Assembly (NCBI GenBank): GCA_013146195.2
Contig: CM028381.1
Location: 98,830,380-98,894,379, forward strand
Source: Codonopsis lanceolata
Lineage: Eukaryota; Streptophyta; Magnoliopsida; Asterales; Campanulaceae
Reading direction: 5' to 3'
DNA: 64,000 nt
The notes beneath the pieces were generated by a model that worked only from the letters and a program-made list of their open reading frames with translations, did no database searches and had not been told where the DNA came from. The position numbers were made by a program, and so were the translations under genes. Shown piece by piece: positions 24,209-36,388 of this stretch. Numbering within the stretch: position 1 is the stretch's first letter; each line of letters starts with the position of its first letter.

Positions 24209-25220
24209 TAGAGCCGGCCAAAAAGCCCAACCCAATGGGCCGGCCGATCCAATATTTTGACGGCCGGGCTTCAACTATTAGCAATCTGAGAAACATCGTC
24301 CCTTTTTGCCCATGCCCATGGATTCACCGGCCTCGGGTCAGAAAATGTCCAGGCTTTTTCGGGCCATCCTAGCCAAATTTTGTTTGGATATATTTAATAC
24401 AACATTACAAATACAGAATTATAAGCGAGTATTTCTTATAATTTATAACAGTAAATTAATACTCCCTCTGTTTTCAAGTTATTGTCTATCTTTCATTTTT
24501 CCTCCATTCTTAAATAATTGTCCTCTTTCAAAACTTTACTTTTTAAGAAAACACTTTTACCACTTTACCCTTACTTTTTCTACCTACTTTAATTATGACC
24601 ACATACTCAAGGCCATTAAAGAAAACAACAAATTTCACTAGTATTTATAATATAGTTAATTCGTTTTTCTTAAACGAAGTGTCGGGTCAATCTAGACAAT
24701 ATTTTAAAAACGGAGGGAGTAATATTTATTTCTCTTTACTTTCTTATAGAATTAGATGCACAAGAAGTGAAAGAGATACAATTGTTTATGGAAGCTTGTA
24801 ATGTTGTTAATCTTGATGAGTGAAGCTTGATTCTTAGCTTACTGCTACACAACTAGACTGCTAGTGCCTTTTTTTTCATTCAAAAGTTGTATATCAAATA
24901 GTCAGGATTGGGTGCTAGGATTGGGTGCTACTGCATTAACCTTTTCTAATCTTTTGGTTAAGAATTAAGAAACTTATAAGGCAAAAACATGATTTTATAT
25001 TTTTATTGATGTCATCGTGTTTCTTTTATTGAATTATTGTATTTTTCCAGGTTCTATACATACATTAGGCTTTTCATCACAAGTTTTTTTTTACTTTGAA
25101 TTGTAAATTTTATAACTTTATCGTTGATTTTATTTCGGGCCGGGCCCTTGGAATTCGAGTTGGCAGTAGCTTTGTCCCACTGGATTCAGGGCGGGGCAGG
25201 CCAGCTCATTGCCGGCTCTA
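24209..25220. mobile_element. non-autonomous hAT-like element
   Basis: Ends are inverted repeats TAGAGCCGGC / GCCGGCTCTA, with GGGCCGG-rich subterminal repeats. An 8-bp direct repeat flanks them: TACCTATC (24201-24208) and TACCTCTC (25221-25228), one mismatch. 1,012 bp including a nested MITE. No transposase frame. Confidence 0.75.
24462..24719. mobile_element. Tc1/mariner-type MITE nested in hAT element
   Basis: 258 bp with inverted ends CTCCCTCTGTTTTCAAGT / TTTTAAAAACGGAGGGAG and TA dinucleotides on both sides (24460-24461 and 24720-24721). Relatives lie at 4734 (truncated) and 37795-38054. It must be younger than the hAT element that contains it. Confidence 0.8.
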
Positions 25221-26127
25221 TACCTCTCCTATGTAATTTATTTGGGGTACAAAATTAAACCTAATCCTTTGTTTTTGAATGGGGCAGTTGCAGAAAGGTG
25301 CATTCGACAACATGCATCATTAAAGTGCTACTGCTGGAAATGCTTGTAAGTTTTTAGTGGAACAGTTTGTCTGGCAGTACAAACGCAATAAAAACACCAG
25401 TGGCTGCTGTCAATTGTTCTACAGGGGGACAACCGCATTGTACCTAGAGGGGGATCACTTCTTGATTAGGTGGAAGATTGTAGAATCCAACTATCATTGT
25501 TTAGGTTGACGCTCACAATGTAGGTGGTATTGTCGATTTTTATTTTTTATTTTGATAAGTAATAAATTAATTTATTTTCTTATTGTCTTGTCAGTTTCTC
25601 GAATCAATAATGAAGCACCAAAACGCCAGCAATATGATTAGACAACCTTCTAAAAATTCTAACTGCTATTAATCACCTATTAGGCTATTACTCCTACCAA
25701 AAGCTAATTCTTTTGCTCTTGTTTGGTTCTATGAACACCATCCCTTCCCCTTCTCTCACAGACCAACCTAAATGTTTACACATCTAAGGAATTGTCGAGA
25801 GTATTAACAATTATCTAGGATGGAAACTTCAAGAGCTAGAAAATCAATCGACATGAACCAACTCAACTTAATCTTGAATTCTTGATCACAAACCAACTTA
25901 ATCCAATTTTCCAATTCAAACCAACATCAGTTAGTGTCAAGCAATCTTCTTTAATTCTTATCTTTGTCATTCCACAAAACAAGTACAAGCCATTGGGGAC
26001 AATTCGAGATTTCCAGAAAAGGAACAGGCTAATGAGTTTGGTTAACAATATTAAATAAAAAGTTAACAACTGCATCACAAAAACGCCAAGTTATGAGAGA
26101 CCAAAAACAATGAAAAACACACATTAC
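25221..26127. other. intergenic or 3' part of putative gene, nothing recognised
   Basis: AT-rich sequence without repeats that can be named. A minus-strand open stretch (25863-26078) follows a candidate acceptor and is in phase with the exon at 26128. Its composition, with many Leu and Ile residues and no motif, does not support a protein. Confidence 0.3.
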
Positions 26128-26780
26128 CATAACTGAGTCGAAGCCTTTGATCTTTCCCATTCCCTTATCCCCACCGCACCAGCATCGTTTTGCCTATGTA
26201 ATCTAATATAACATTTCATTTGAAAAAGGTAAGAAATAAAGAATTAAAAAAGGTAACTAGTTACAAACAGACATATTCAGCTATAAATATCTACCTTCAC
26301 CGTCAACAACTCTCCAGAGCTCTTGTTGTCCGAAATATCACTGGGCCTGTCCCGACGAACTGAAATCAGAGGATAACCCAAACAAAAAGGGTGGGGGTCA
26401 AGGGAACTTGACAAATCAAAACCACCCGCATTATGCAGACTCTAGCTTAAAATACTTTTAAAAAACTCTGTAATTTTTTTAAAATTCAATGAACATGATG
26501 AAATAGAGGTAAAATTGGGGGGTTTAAACTAGGGTTTTCTTCTCACTACAGTAAAACGAGTAGGAAAAAAGTATCAAAAAGAAAAAAAGAAACAGTACCT
26601 GTAAATCGAAACGAAGGATGAATACGATATAATCGAACAGCCCTAAACCAGAGAGCTCCATCGAGCCATAAAGTTTGATAAGAAAATTTGGAGGCTCTTG
26701 GAACTCCTATAGTAGACAAGGAAAACGTACACCGCCGGGGTTTAACTTCAGGTTTTGGGGCAAATACAATGCAGAAGTGA
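26128..26780 (-). CDS. putative gene fragment, three phase-compatible exons
   Basis: Three minus-strand segments with good GT-AG borders can be spliced in one open frame. The first ends at 26599 (open upstream to about 26780; TLWLDGALWFRAVRLYRIHP near its end). The second is 26359-26295 (VRRDRPSDISDNKSSGELLT), the third 26193-26128 (AKRCWCGGDKGMGKIKGF). The phases (1, then 0) fit exactly, which would be unlikely for three unrelated non-coding exons. However, there is no in-frame ATG in the first segment: the ATG at 26676-26674 is out of frame and stops after eight codons. No further exon was found before the hAT element at 25220. I do not recognise the protein. It could be an unfinished or decayed gene, or 5' untranslated exons. 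The CT-rich stretch at 26815-26860 (minus strand) would suit a leader. Confidence 0.35.
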
Positions 26781-26869
26781 GCTAGGGTTAAGATTGAAAG
26801 GCAGCCAAGATGTGGGGAGGGAGAGGGAGAGGGAGAGGTAGAGGGGAGAGTGTCTGAGCGTGGTCGGTA

Positions 26870-29100
26870 AGCGAAGAACCAATAGTTGCAACCTCAGCGG
26901 TCAAGATAGATTTTGGGGAATGTAGTCAAAGTCAACAGCAAAAATATTTTTAAAAAATATACTAGTATATATTAGGAGTGGAAGAAAAAAAATTATTTTG
27001 CTCAAATGGTTGGATTTTTTTTTTTTTTTTTTTTTTGAAAAATCTCAAATGGTTGGGTTCTTAACTTTTTTTATTAAAAAATCTAATCTAAGATTTGGTG
27101 TGTAGTTTCAGTCATATTTTGTATGTAATTTAGTTTACAAAAATATTATGTTTATAACTGCTCCTGCAACTAAATCTTTACAAGGTCAAATGTGTTTTGG
27201 TGAAAGACATTTTTATGATTTTTTAAAACTTTTTTTATAACAATAGTTGTAATTTAGCATTGTTGATTATTTACTACGGATGTAAAATAAAACAAATTTA
27301 TGAATGTGTTTGAGTCCACTTGTGTTTATCTTTAGGTCTCGATCAGTATACGAAAATGAAATCAATTCCTCAAAATTGATTTTATGGAATTGATTAATAG
27401 CGTTCAGTGTTAACATAATTTCATTTGTAAAGAAAATTAATTATTTAACTTTTGGAATTTATTCCTAAAATTTAAGAATCGCAATTCTAATGGAGGGGGT
27501 GATATTTGGATTACTAATAGTTGTAATCCATGTAAAAAGACAATTACACCCTTCTAACTCTTCTAATCTTATTTAGTTTGTTAATAGAATTTGTTTGAAT
27601 GGTTTCGATCTGTACCAATTATGTTTCTTTTTTTAAGCCAAATAAACCCTACTTGACGTCTAAAAATTAGTTTCAGACAATATCAAAGTAATTGTATAGT
27701 GGTGACTCTTCCTAATAAACAATGATGTTTTCAATACTAGTCATTTAATTGAGATGACTATAATTTTAATCATTTTTCTTAGTCTCAAATTATGTGAAAT
27801 CAAGTTGGAACACAAGTTTGTTGTTCTCATTAAAAAAATTCTATTATGAATGATAATTCAATTCGATTAATTAAAGTATATTATAAAAATGACGAATGTG
27901 GTGATCAGCATGCTTTGTACTATATAGGAGAATAAAATACTCTTTTCGTCTCAAAATTATTGTTTTATTTGACTGGCACACAGATTAAGAAAAAACAATT
28001 GACTTAATTAATTAATATTGGTATAGCGTGTAATCTATATCTATATAGAGAGAGATAGGTGCATCTAAAAAATGAAAAATCCTGCCAAAACTCTCTTTCC
28101 AAAAATAGAAACTCCTCCAACTTCAGTAAAAATAAGTTAAATAATTGATTCTATATAAAATAATTTATATTTTTCTTGAAATATGTACAACTTTGCATGC
28201 ATGTTATCTGTAAAAAGCAGATGTATCATTTAATTCTCAAAAATTACACCTTCAATTCACACTAATCCATATTAAATCTCCTTTTACATTTCTTGATACT
28301 TGTGCCAAATAGCATGCTTAATGGGAGCATCATTCAAATTTCAAAAGTCTCACTCATATATTATTTGTTAAATTTCATATCTAAAATTTACAAGTTCAAA
28401 TTACGAAGATCTTTTTAAAAACAAATTAAATCAATCTAGAAAGTTATGATCTATATTTTTAATTATATTTTCTTAAAAGTAAAGATATGTACTTCTCATA
28501 AATTATATATCCAAAAATTTCAGATCTATATATGTGTTTTAAATAACATATCCGAAAAATTAGAGGATGTGAAAATGAATTAGCAAAATCAAAAGAAAAA
28601 ATGTCATATATATAATTTTAGAAAATTTCAGATTTAAAATTGACAAGCTCAAATTACTCAAATTTATAAATAAATAAATAAAACAGATCTAATTAAAATG
28701 TTAAAAATCACATATTTGTGCTTTAAATAACATATCCGAAAAATATATGTCGAGAAATGGAATAAACAAAAATTATAATCTAATATCTTTATTTATTTTT
28801 TTGAAAAAGATTTGTGAAACAAAATTGAAATTAGATCATTGTTTGGGAGAAGTCGGCAGATGAAATTATTTTGAAACGATACCAGGTAACTGACTACCGA
28901 TGGAAACTTACATTGAAATTACTAAACCATTGGAGTCATCCAATCCTAATGCATGACAACGAGTGAGTGAGTGAGTGAGAGAGAGAGAGAGAGGATGCTA
29001 GACAAACTCTTGATTTTTCAGGGAGAGATATATTTTTTGATTAGGAAGAGACAACAACACTATATACCTTTGGCATGAAGACGGTTGCTTTTCTTGGTAA
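26870..29100. other. intergenic, no gene
   Basis: AT-rich. A poly-T run lies at about 27010-27036. A MITE half, similar in wording to the one at 2481, lies at about 27935-28060 (AAGAAAAAACAATTGACTT). A GA run is at 28966-28993. No coding frame above 60 codons looks real. Confidence 0.6.
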
Positions 29101-29135
29101 CTAGCTTTACACCCGTGTGTTAAACGCACGTCATA

Positions 29136-30170
29136 TATATTTTTCAATCAAATTATACATAAGCAACATGAAGTGAAAAAACAAAATTAAAAGAATAAAT
29201 TAAACACATCATGATTAAAAACTTTAACGATAATAAATAAAATAAAAAATAATTGTGACGTAAATATTGTGAATTCGATGTACATAACTTAAATTATTAT
29301 AACATATCGATTAAGAAAAGGTAAAATTATTAATAGAGAATACAATAAATAAATAAAATATTTTAAAATATTTTTTAAAATACAACATTTGTCATTAAAT
29401 ATGTGCGATTACTACTACGATCACTATGATTAAATATGTATAATTATTACTACTATCTATCACATAACAAAATGCACGTAATTTGTATTAATCAATATTA
29501 ATATAATTTTTTATCTTTTAGTTAATGTGTTATAAAAATTAAACACATAATTAAAATGTAAGGATAAAAATACAAGTGAATTTAATTATTGCTTATTACA
29601 TTAATGAAAATATATATATATATTAGAATACATCTTTAAACAAATATATATTTGTTAGATAATAAAAATTACACAACAAATTCAAATGACGATAAACCAA
29701 AGAAAAACGACTCAAATTACATACTTCCTATGGTCATCCCTCCCCCGAAATGACCAAAATATCCCCGACTCAAAAACTCTTTCATTAATAGTGTCACCCA
29801 AATGAGGTGACACTGATAATATATTTACTTAATTATTACAACTATATATACAAATATTTAAGTTCAATTCAATAAACTATGAAATAGACATTTAAACTAT
29901 GATTGCTCCCAATTCATTGTACATTTCACAGAGGATGATACTCGGATATTTGCCCATATACATAATCACACCCCTCTAGAGTCATTGTACATGTTCCCAG
30001 AGCAATTAGACTACGATTTACTTGATCATATTCATTATCGCTTTTCTACAATGTCAATGAGCGAAAATGGAATCGGTAATAATGATGTTGTCACCTCTCA
30101 CCAGGATCATGTTGATCTTTAAAAGTCCACTCATTTAACATGCCATAACTGATGCTACTACTTTTTTAAA
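29136..30170. repeat. left arm of ~1.1-kb inverted repeat
   Basis: Pairs with 31300-32497 in opposite orientation. Divergence is mostly substitutions, small indels and (TA)n expansions in the right arm. The loop is about 1.1 kb. Confidence 0.8.
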
Positions 30171-30197
30171 GGTTGGAGCGGGAAAATCACAGTGTTA

Positions 30198-30236
<39 letters not shown>
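30198..30236. repeat. (TA)n microsatellite between inverted Helitron-like ends
   Basis: It is flanked by GCGGGAAAATCACAGTGTTAT on the left and ATAACAACCGTGATTTTTCC on the right, which are inverted copies of one another. The TA run therefore lies at the centre of a palindrome. Confidence 0.85.
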
Positions 30237-30240
<4 letters not shown>

Positions 30241-30960
30241 ACAACCGTGATTTTTCCGCCTAAATGTTTTTCATAAATGTAAACACAAATATGCATTGGA
30301 AGTTGAAACACTTTGTTTTATTACATTTTTCTTAATTTTTATACTAAAAATTTAATTAACATGACATTGGAAATTGAAACACTTTGTTTTGTTACATTTC
30401 CTATATATAATGACAAATGTAATTAGCACATCCATATATAGCAAGATCCCTTCAAAATGCACTTACGAAAAATATGAAAATATATATAATGAAAAATATA
30501 ATTTGCTTATCTCAAGATTGCTAGATAACCACCGTAACTAATTACAAAATAAGGATTATATTTATATATGAACACATATACAAGTATTGATAAGTAAATA
30601 AAAAAACATAAAAAGCTATTAAGAAATTAAATACCATCAATCTAAGAGGCAATACCTTTTTTCTTTTTACCAATATGCAAGGGCAACAAGAATAACAATT
30701 TAAAAACTTATTATACTATAAGATCTTCCTATATAGATATTAATTTACTTGTGAGTTCTGTTAAGACAAATTCTATGCATAGAAGCTAAAGAACAAATAC
30801 ATAGTGAAATATAATTTGATGAACAATTATGGATCCTTAAAGTCTGAAATGTCTAATTTTATACTCAACAAACATTACTTACTCAGCAATAAATGCTATG
30901 TGACCACTTTTGTTACGTATAACCAAGTAATTTCACCAACAAAATTAGTAGCATCAACCA

Positions 30961-31255
30961 ACGAGCTCTGGCTCAACTGGTACTGTTCACTTCTCCTAAC
31001 GGAGAGGTCGGGTGTTCAAGTCTCACTAGAGACACCCTGGACTTTACAACTTTCAATAGAAAGGTCGGGTGTTCAAGCATCTTTAGAGGCAACGTTGTTG
31101 TTCAAGCCTTACCCAAAGGCCCTATTTAGTTGCTCGTTTATCTTAACGGAGAGGTCGAGTGTTCAAGCCCCACCAGAAGCACCATGGTGCATCACTACTC
31201 TCAATCGAGAGGTCGGGTGTTTAAAGCCTCACCAGAGGCACCATTTGTTCTAGTC
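30961..31255 (+). repeat. tRNA-like (SINE-like) sequence with tandem T-arm repeats
   Basis: An A-box-like TGGCTCAACTGG (about 30969-30980) is followed by a B-box-like GGGTGTTCAAGTCTC. The segment GAGAGGTCGGGTGTTCAAG and its close variants then recur three more times at roughly 60-90-bp spacing (about 31060, 31145 and 31205), each followed by CACCAGAGGCACC-like text. It looks like a tRNA-derived SINE whose 3' half has been amplified in tandem. It lies in the loop of the large inverted repeat. The open frame 30804-31253 merely reads through it. Confidence 0.55.
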
Positions 31256-31299
31256 ACACTAAAGGCATCATATATTGATAATTGTAGCCTTTCAACGCA

Positions 31300-31849
31300 T
31301 TAAAAAAAGTAGTAGCAACAGTTATGGCATGTTGGATGAATGAACTTTTAAAGATCAATATGATCCTGGTGAGAGGTGACAACATCATTATTACCGAATT
31401 ACCGAATTCCATTTTCGCTCATTGACATTGTAGAAAAGCGAGAATGAATATAAGTAAGTAAATCGTAGTCTAATTGCTCTGGGAACATGTACAATGATTC
31501 TAGAGGGGTGTGATTATGTATATGGGTAAGTAGCCGAGTATCATACTCTGTGAAATGTACAATGAATTGAGAGCAATCATAGTTTAAATGTCTATTTCAT
31601 AGTTTATTGAATTGAGCTTAAATATTTGTATATATAGTTGTAATAATTAAGTACATATATTATCAGTGTCACCTCATTTGGGTGACATTATTAATGAAAG
31701 AGTTTTTGAGTCGGGGATATTTTGGTCATTTCGGGGGAGGGATGACCATAAGAAGTATGTAATTTGAGTTGTTTTACTTTGGTTTATCGTCATTTGAATT
31801 TTTTGTGCAATTTTATTATCTAACAAATATATATTCGTTTAAAGATGTA

Positions 31850-31914
<65 letters not shown>

Positions 31915-32338
31915 TTTCATTCATGTAATAAGTAATAATTAAATTCAGTTATATTTTTATCCTTACATTTTAATTATGCGTTTAATTTTTATAACACACT
32001 AACTAAAAGATACAAAAAATTATATTCATATTAATTAATACAGATTACGCGCATTTTGTTATGTGATAGATAGTGGTAGTAATTGTACATATTTAATCAT
32101 ATTGATCGTAGTAGTAATCACACATATTTAATGACAAATGTTGTATTTAAAAAATATTCTAAAATTTATAAAATATTTTATTTATTTATTGTATTCTCTA
32201 TTAATAATTTTACCTTTTCTTAATCAATGTGTTATAATAATTTCAGTTATGTACATCGAACTCACAATATTTACGTTACAATTATTTGCTTATTTTATTT
32301 ATTATCGTTAAAGTTTTTAATCGTGATATTAGTTTTAC

Positions 32339-32416
<78 letters not shown>

Positions 32417-32497
32417 CAACAATTCTCTTTAATTTATTCTTTTAATTTTGTTTTTTCACTTTATGTTGCTTATGTATTACATTTGATTGGAAAACAT
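31300..32497. repeat. right arm of ~1.1-kb inverted repeat
   Basis: Inverted partner of 29136-30170. It contains (TA)n expansions at 31855-31906 and 32342-32415 that are short or absent in the left arm. Confidence 0.8.
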
Positions 32498-32525
32498 TTA
32501 GATATGCGGAAAAATCATGTATTGT

Positions 32526-32564
<39 letters not shown>

Positions 32565-34949
32565 TTGGTGAGCCTAAAGTCGTTATATGCGGGAAGGGTG
32601 AGTAGTAATGTTTTCAATTTAGGCCCAAATTAAGTGGGCGTATTTTTTTGGGCCAATTAGGTTGTTAACCAGCAATTAATTAGATTTGTACTTATTCTTG
32701 CCTTCTTTGTTTTTAAGGATTAATATATATTTTGGTCCCTCGATTTGTTCGAAAATATTAGTTTAGTCCATGGGTTTGAAACATATTCATTTGGTCCCTT
32801 AATTCGATTTTTTAGTCAAATTCCCCCTTATCACCGTTATCGTTACTTTTACCATTTAATTTCTTTAACTATACCAAATATACCCTTATATTGATTTCAA
32901 ATTTATTTAAACCATTATGAACTAACTTTTCAAAAGGTCCAAAATATAGGGGGTCAATCTGTCAACTTACAAGAAATTCATCTTCAACCTTCAACCCAAA
33001 TTCAAACCCAGTAATCTTCTCTAACGCAAATTCATTTCAAACCCATCAATCTCTTTCTCTCTCTCTTCAGTTTTGAGGTGGGTTCTTCCCCTACCTATAT
33101 AAGGTTCCAAGATTTGTGCTTGCAACTATGAAGATGATCCATGTAAGTCAAATCATTATACTCAAAGAGAGATTCGTCGGAATCTATGGTGGATTGGACG
33201 AAATCTGGCTTGAAAATGAAGGAGAAGCGGTGACTAGTCAGACTTCAGATAAATAAAGAAGAAAGCGGTCGCCTGTGTAGAAGAAATGGTTTAGGGCATC
33301 GACTTACTTCGAACTGAAGATGCGATACTTCAACCCAAATTAATTTCAAACCCATCAATCTCTCTCTCTCCCTATCTCTCTTTTCAGATTTGAGGTGGGT
33401 TATTCTCCTACCAATATAAGGTTCCAAGATCTGCGCTTGCAGCTATGAAGATGAAGATTCGAGGTGGGTTATTGACTAAAATCTTTCTTCTTTTTGGAAA
33501 CTATACCCGGTACTTGAATTCATCGAAGAAGTCAAATTCCTAAAGGCATATTGTCTCTCAAGGCCACTTTCGACCGCCCTTCTTATCTTCGAATGCCGGG
33601 GGAAAAAAATTATCTTTCGATTGTAGACGCTTGTGGACATAGGTTTTCTCACCTAACATTTTTTTGTGCTTCTCCGGCGCAAAAAACTGATGCCTTACCA
33701 ACTTGGCGGTCAGGCTTGCCGAATGACTTTACTGACTAAATAAAGAAGAGCTAGCTAGGCATAAACTTCTTCTAACCCATTACCCATAACTGTTATTTTC
33801 CTGTGTCGGGTTTGTTCTTTGACACTGTGGGAGGGAAAATTTTATCAAAAGAAAAGCTCATTTGGCACTCTGAATCTCCGCCCTTCCCTACTAAGAATTT
33901 TTTGAGTTCAAGCCTACCGAAATTCTTGATTTCAACTTAGATGATTTGGTAACTACTCATCTGTTGCACTCGTGTCTATTAAGATGCATAAAAAGGGTGA
34001 AAATGACTGTATTGAGCGTGGTGCTGCGTTACACTCTCTTTCAGATGCTACTGGTTTGCAAAAAGAAAGCTTGCATGTGGAGTTATTAGGTGGTAATCCA
34101 AAGACAAAGGCATTCTAAGAGGGATCTTGACAATCCTAAACCAAGAAAAAAAAGATCTACTCTTTGAAATACAGTACCATATCTTTTTGTAGTATCTGAG
34201 ACCATATACCAGATGGCTTTTATGATGCAGGAAGAGATTGACCATTTTTGCCACTAGATAGTTATGAGAAACATTTGCACCTTGGCTCACGCAAAGTCAT
34301 TGTCATGGAAAGGTAGCTCTTTAACCTGAATGTGGCTCAAGTTGTACTATTGACTCCACATTGTGATTGTTTTAACTTGAATTCAGTATGGTTATCATTT
34401 TTATTCAGGGACATGGATGAAGAATTGGATGCCATAGCACTGTGTGCTCAAGTGTTATTATTTCATTTCAAGCAAATACATGGCTCAACCATGGAAAAAG
34501 GTCAAGATTCTGATGATAACTTGCAGAGTGCATCATTGCTTACTTTGTTTGTTTCTAATCACTTTGGAGGCAATGATAGAAGTTTGACTATTGAACGGGC
34601 TCGAAAAAATGTTTCTGGTTCAAACTATAGGGAGGTGGGCAAACAAAACAGGCCTCTTGTAGTTCATTGTCTCGTCAATTTTGAGTATTGACTTTGATTT
34701 AGATACATTGATTTAGCCATGTTTATGGATTTGTGTTCGCTTATTGTTTATTAAATTAATGTTTTGAATGTATATATGTAAGATGATGTTCAAGAGAGAT
34801 TAATGATAAAAAAATTGATCATAATGTGGATTCAATTTGTTTTCCCTTGATCTCTTGTATGGTGATATTCATATTTAGTTATTATGTGTATATGGGAATA
34901 TTGCTACTTTGTTATACATTAGGGAAAAAAATGGTGTATAATGTGGTAG
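32565..34949. other. repeat-like region, no confirmed gene
   Basis: Begins with text typical of MULE termini (TTTTGGTCCCTCGATTTGTT at about 32733). A ~110-bp direct repeat is present at about 33034-33137 and 33337-33450 (both contain AAACCCATCAATCTCT, GAGGTGGGTT and TATAAGGTTCCAAGATCT-like text). A plus-strand open stretch follows a candidate acceptor at about 34408-34691 and includes MDEELDAIALCAQVLLFHF. I do not recognise it, and it may be a captured gene fragment. Confidence 0.4.
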
Positions 34950-35428
34950 CGGTACAAAATACATTTGGGAAGCTAGGAAAATAGTGCCAAATACTTTTTG
35001 GGAAGGTGAATAAAGTGTGCCAAATGTATTTAGGAAGCGAGAACAAACCGTGCCAAATACTATTTGGAAGGGTAGAACCAACTGTGCCAAATGTATTAGG
35101 GAGGGCAACACAACCGTGTCAAATACTATTTGGGAAGGCAGAACCAACCGTGCCAAATACTATTTGGGAGGGCAGCACAACCGTTCCAAACACTTATTTG
35201 GGTCTTGTCATTACAAACCGTCCCAAATACTTATCAAATGGCACACACATGCATAACCGTCTCTTTTTCCATACCAAATACTATTTGGGACGTTTTGGGT
35301 CGAGACAAATGTATTTGGCACCCTCATATTTGGGAGGGAGCCAAAACCATGCCAAATACATTTTGGCACAATTTTAGCAGTATTTGGGACAGTTTTTGAC
35401 CTTCCCAAATACACATTTTTCTTGTAGT
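34950..35428 (-). mobile_element. CACTA (En/Spm-like) terminus with subterminal repeats
   Basis: About a dozen short repeats of TGCCAAATACTATTTGGGA type occur in both orientations between 34960 and 35410. The block ends at a minus-strand terminus reading AACTACAAGAAAAATGTG (35411-35428). That is one base off the CACTACAAGAAA hallmark of plant CACTA elements, and subterminal repeat clusters are their transposase-binding sites. The other terminus was not found in the window's nearby sequence, so this is a truncated element. Open frames here are translations of the repeat. Confidence 0.6.
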
Positions 35429-35429
35429 T

Positions 35430-36388
35430 TGCATATATGAAATAAATTCAAACCAACAGCTCTTTGCATTTAATGCATTCAACCTATCATAGTTGTTGAT
35501 CTCTTCTTCTTCTACAACGATCATAAGGATTCTCCTATATAAATACCGTCATTGAAGATGAATAACTTAATGCTATGAAACTACTCAACAGCTTACAAAG
35601 TTCTTACTCTCAGTGCATTCAAAAGATCCTTAACTGATCAACAAAGTCCTCAATAACATCAAGAAGACTGCACAATCATTTACATTTATTGTCTTCCATA
35701 ATTGTTGTTTCATTGTCTGTTATTAGGCACAACACTTTAACCACCAAACACCAGTCAAACATTTTGTACACCGTCAATTAGATATTTCTTTAATAAATCT
35801 AGTGGAAAACATAGTGCAATTTCAAATACAATGTTGACTGCTTTGGTGGTGGACGTAGTACTATTTAAAGTACGAACCATCTCAAAATCGTTGTGTTATT
35901 TACTTCCCCAGTTTATCCTTTGATTATTTGTTTATCTTTAGATATCATATTTCCTTCAGCATTAAACTTAGAAGATCTACCAAGTCCACTAGTAGTCCTT
36001 ACCAACAGACTTACTTTGTACTTCCTGTAACTTTTCCGTTATTACAACTCTGCCTATAACTGTTAATATTTTCACAAAAGGAAATCTTCTAAAAAGTTTT
36101 TAAGTGTAACTAGGTTATTCAACCCCCACCCGTTATAGCCTAGTATTGTGCCCTTTGAGACTAACACTATAGTTTTCAAAGGTTACAAAAGTCGGACTTT
36201 CTTGTATGAACATTCTTAGATTTAAATATTGAATGACTTAAATTTAAATTCACAAGCAAGAGAGCTCGTTGACATTAGACTATATGTGTTTAAATCCTCC
36301 CATTTTTATTCCTTGAACTGAGAGATCCACAAATCATACTCTGATTGAAAGATTACTCTAAAAAAGGTTACATATTAAAGCTGGAGAA
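35430..36388. other. possible Ty1/copia LTR remnant
   Basis: A TATATAAATA box at about 35536 and a later stretch GTAACTAGGTTATTCAACCC (36106-36125) resemble the 3' part of plant copia LTRs. No boundaries, duplications or internal domains were found. No genes. Confidence 0.3.

Larger units (their letters stand above)
29101..32564 (-). mobile_element. Helitron-related composite with large inverted repeat
   Basis: The minus-strand 3' end at 29101 reads hairpin (CGTGCGTTTAACACACGGGT), spacer, CTAG, then T, as in Helitrons. At 32563-32564 the minus strand begins TC followed by TATATA and ATAACAATACATGATTTTTCC, a Helitron-like 5' end preceded by A. Inside, two long arms are inverted copies: about 29136-30170 and 31300-32497. 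They match through TGATGCTACTACTTTTTTAA / TTAAAAAAAGTAGTAGCAAC, GGGTGACA/TGTCACCC-type blocks and ACATAAGCAACAT. A third 5'-like end (ATAACAACCGTGATTTTTCC) flanks the (TA)n at 30198-30236. No Rep/helicase gene, so it is non-autonomous and probably nested or rearranged. Confidence 0.55.

Noticed and set aside
23895..24260. Frames of 121 and 70 codons near 23.9-24.26 kb
   Set aside because: They lie in the subterminal repeats of a Mutator-like element and extend across its end.
30804..31253. Plus-strand frame of 149 codons with repeated LTERSGVQ-type phrases
   Set aside because: It translates the tandem tRNA-like T-arm repeats; no conserved protein seen.
35006..35399. Several overlapping frames of 79-123 codons
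   Set aside because: They read through CACTA subterminal repeats, with peptides made of repeated CQILFGR/VPNTIW phrases.
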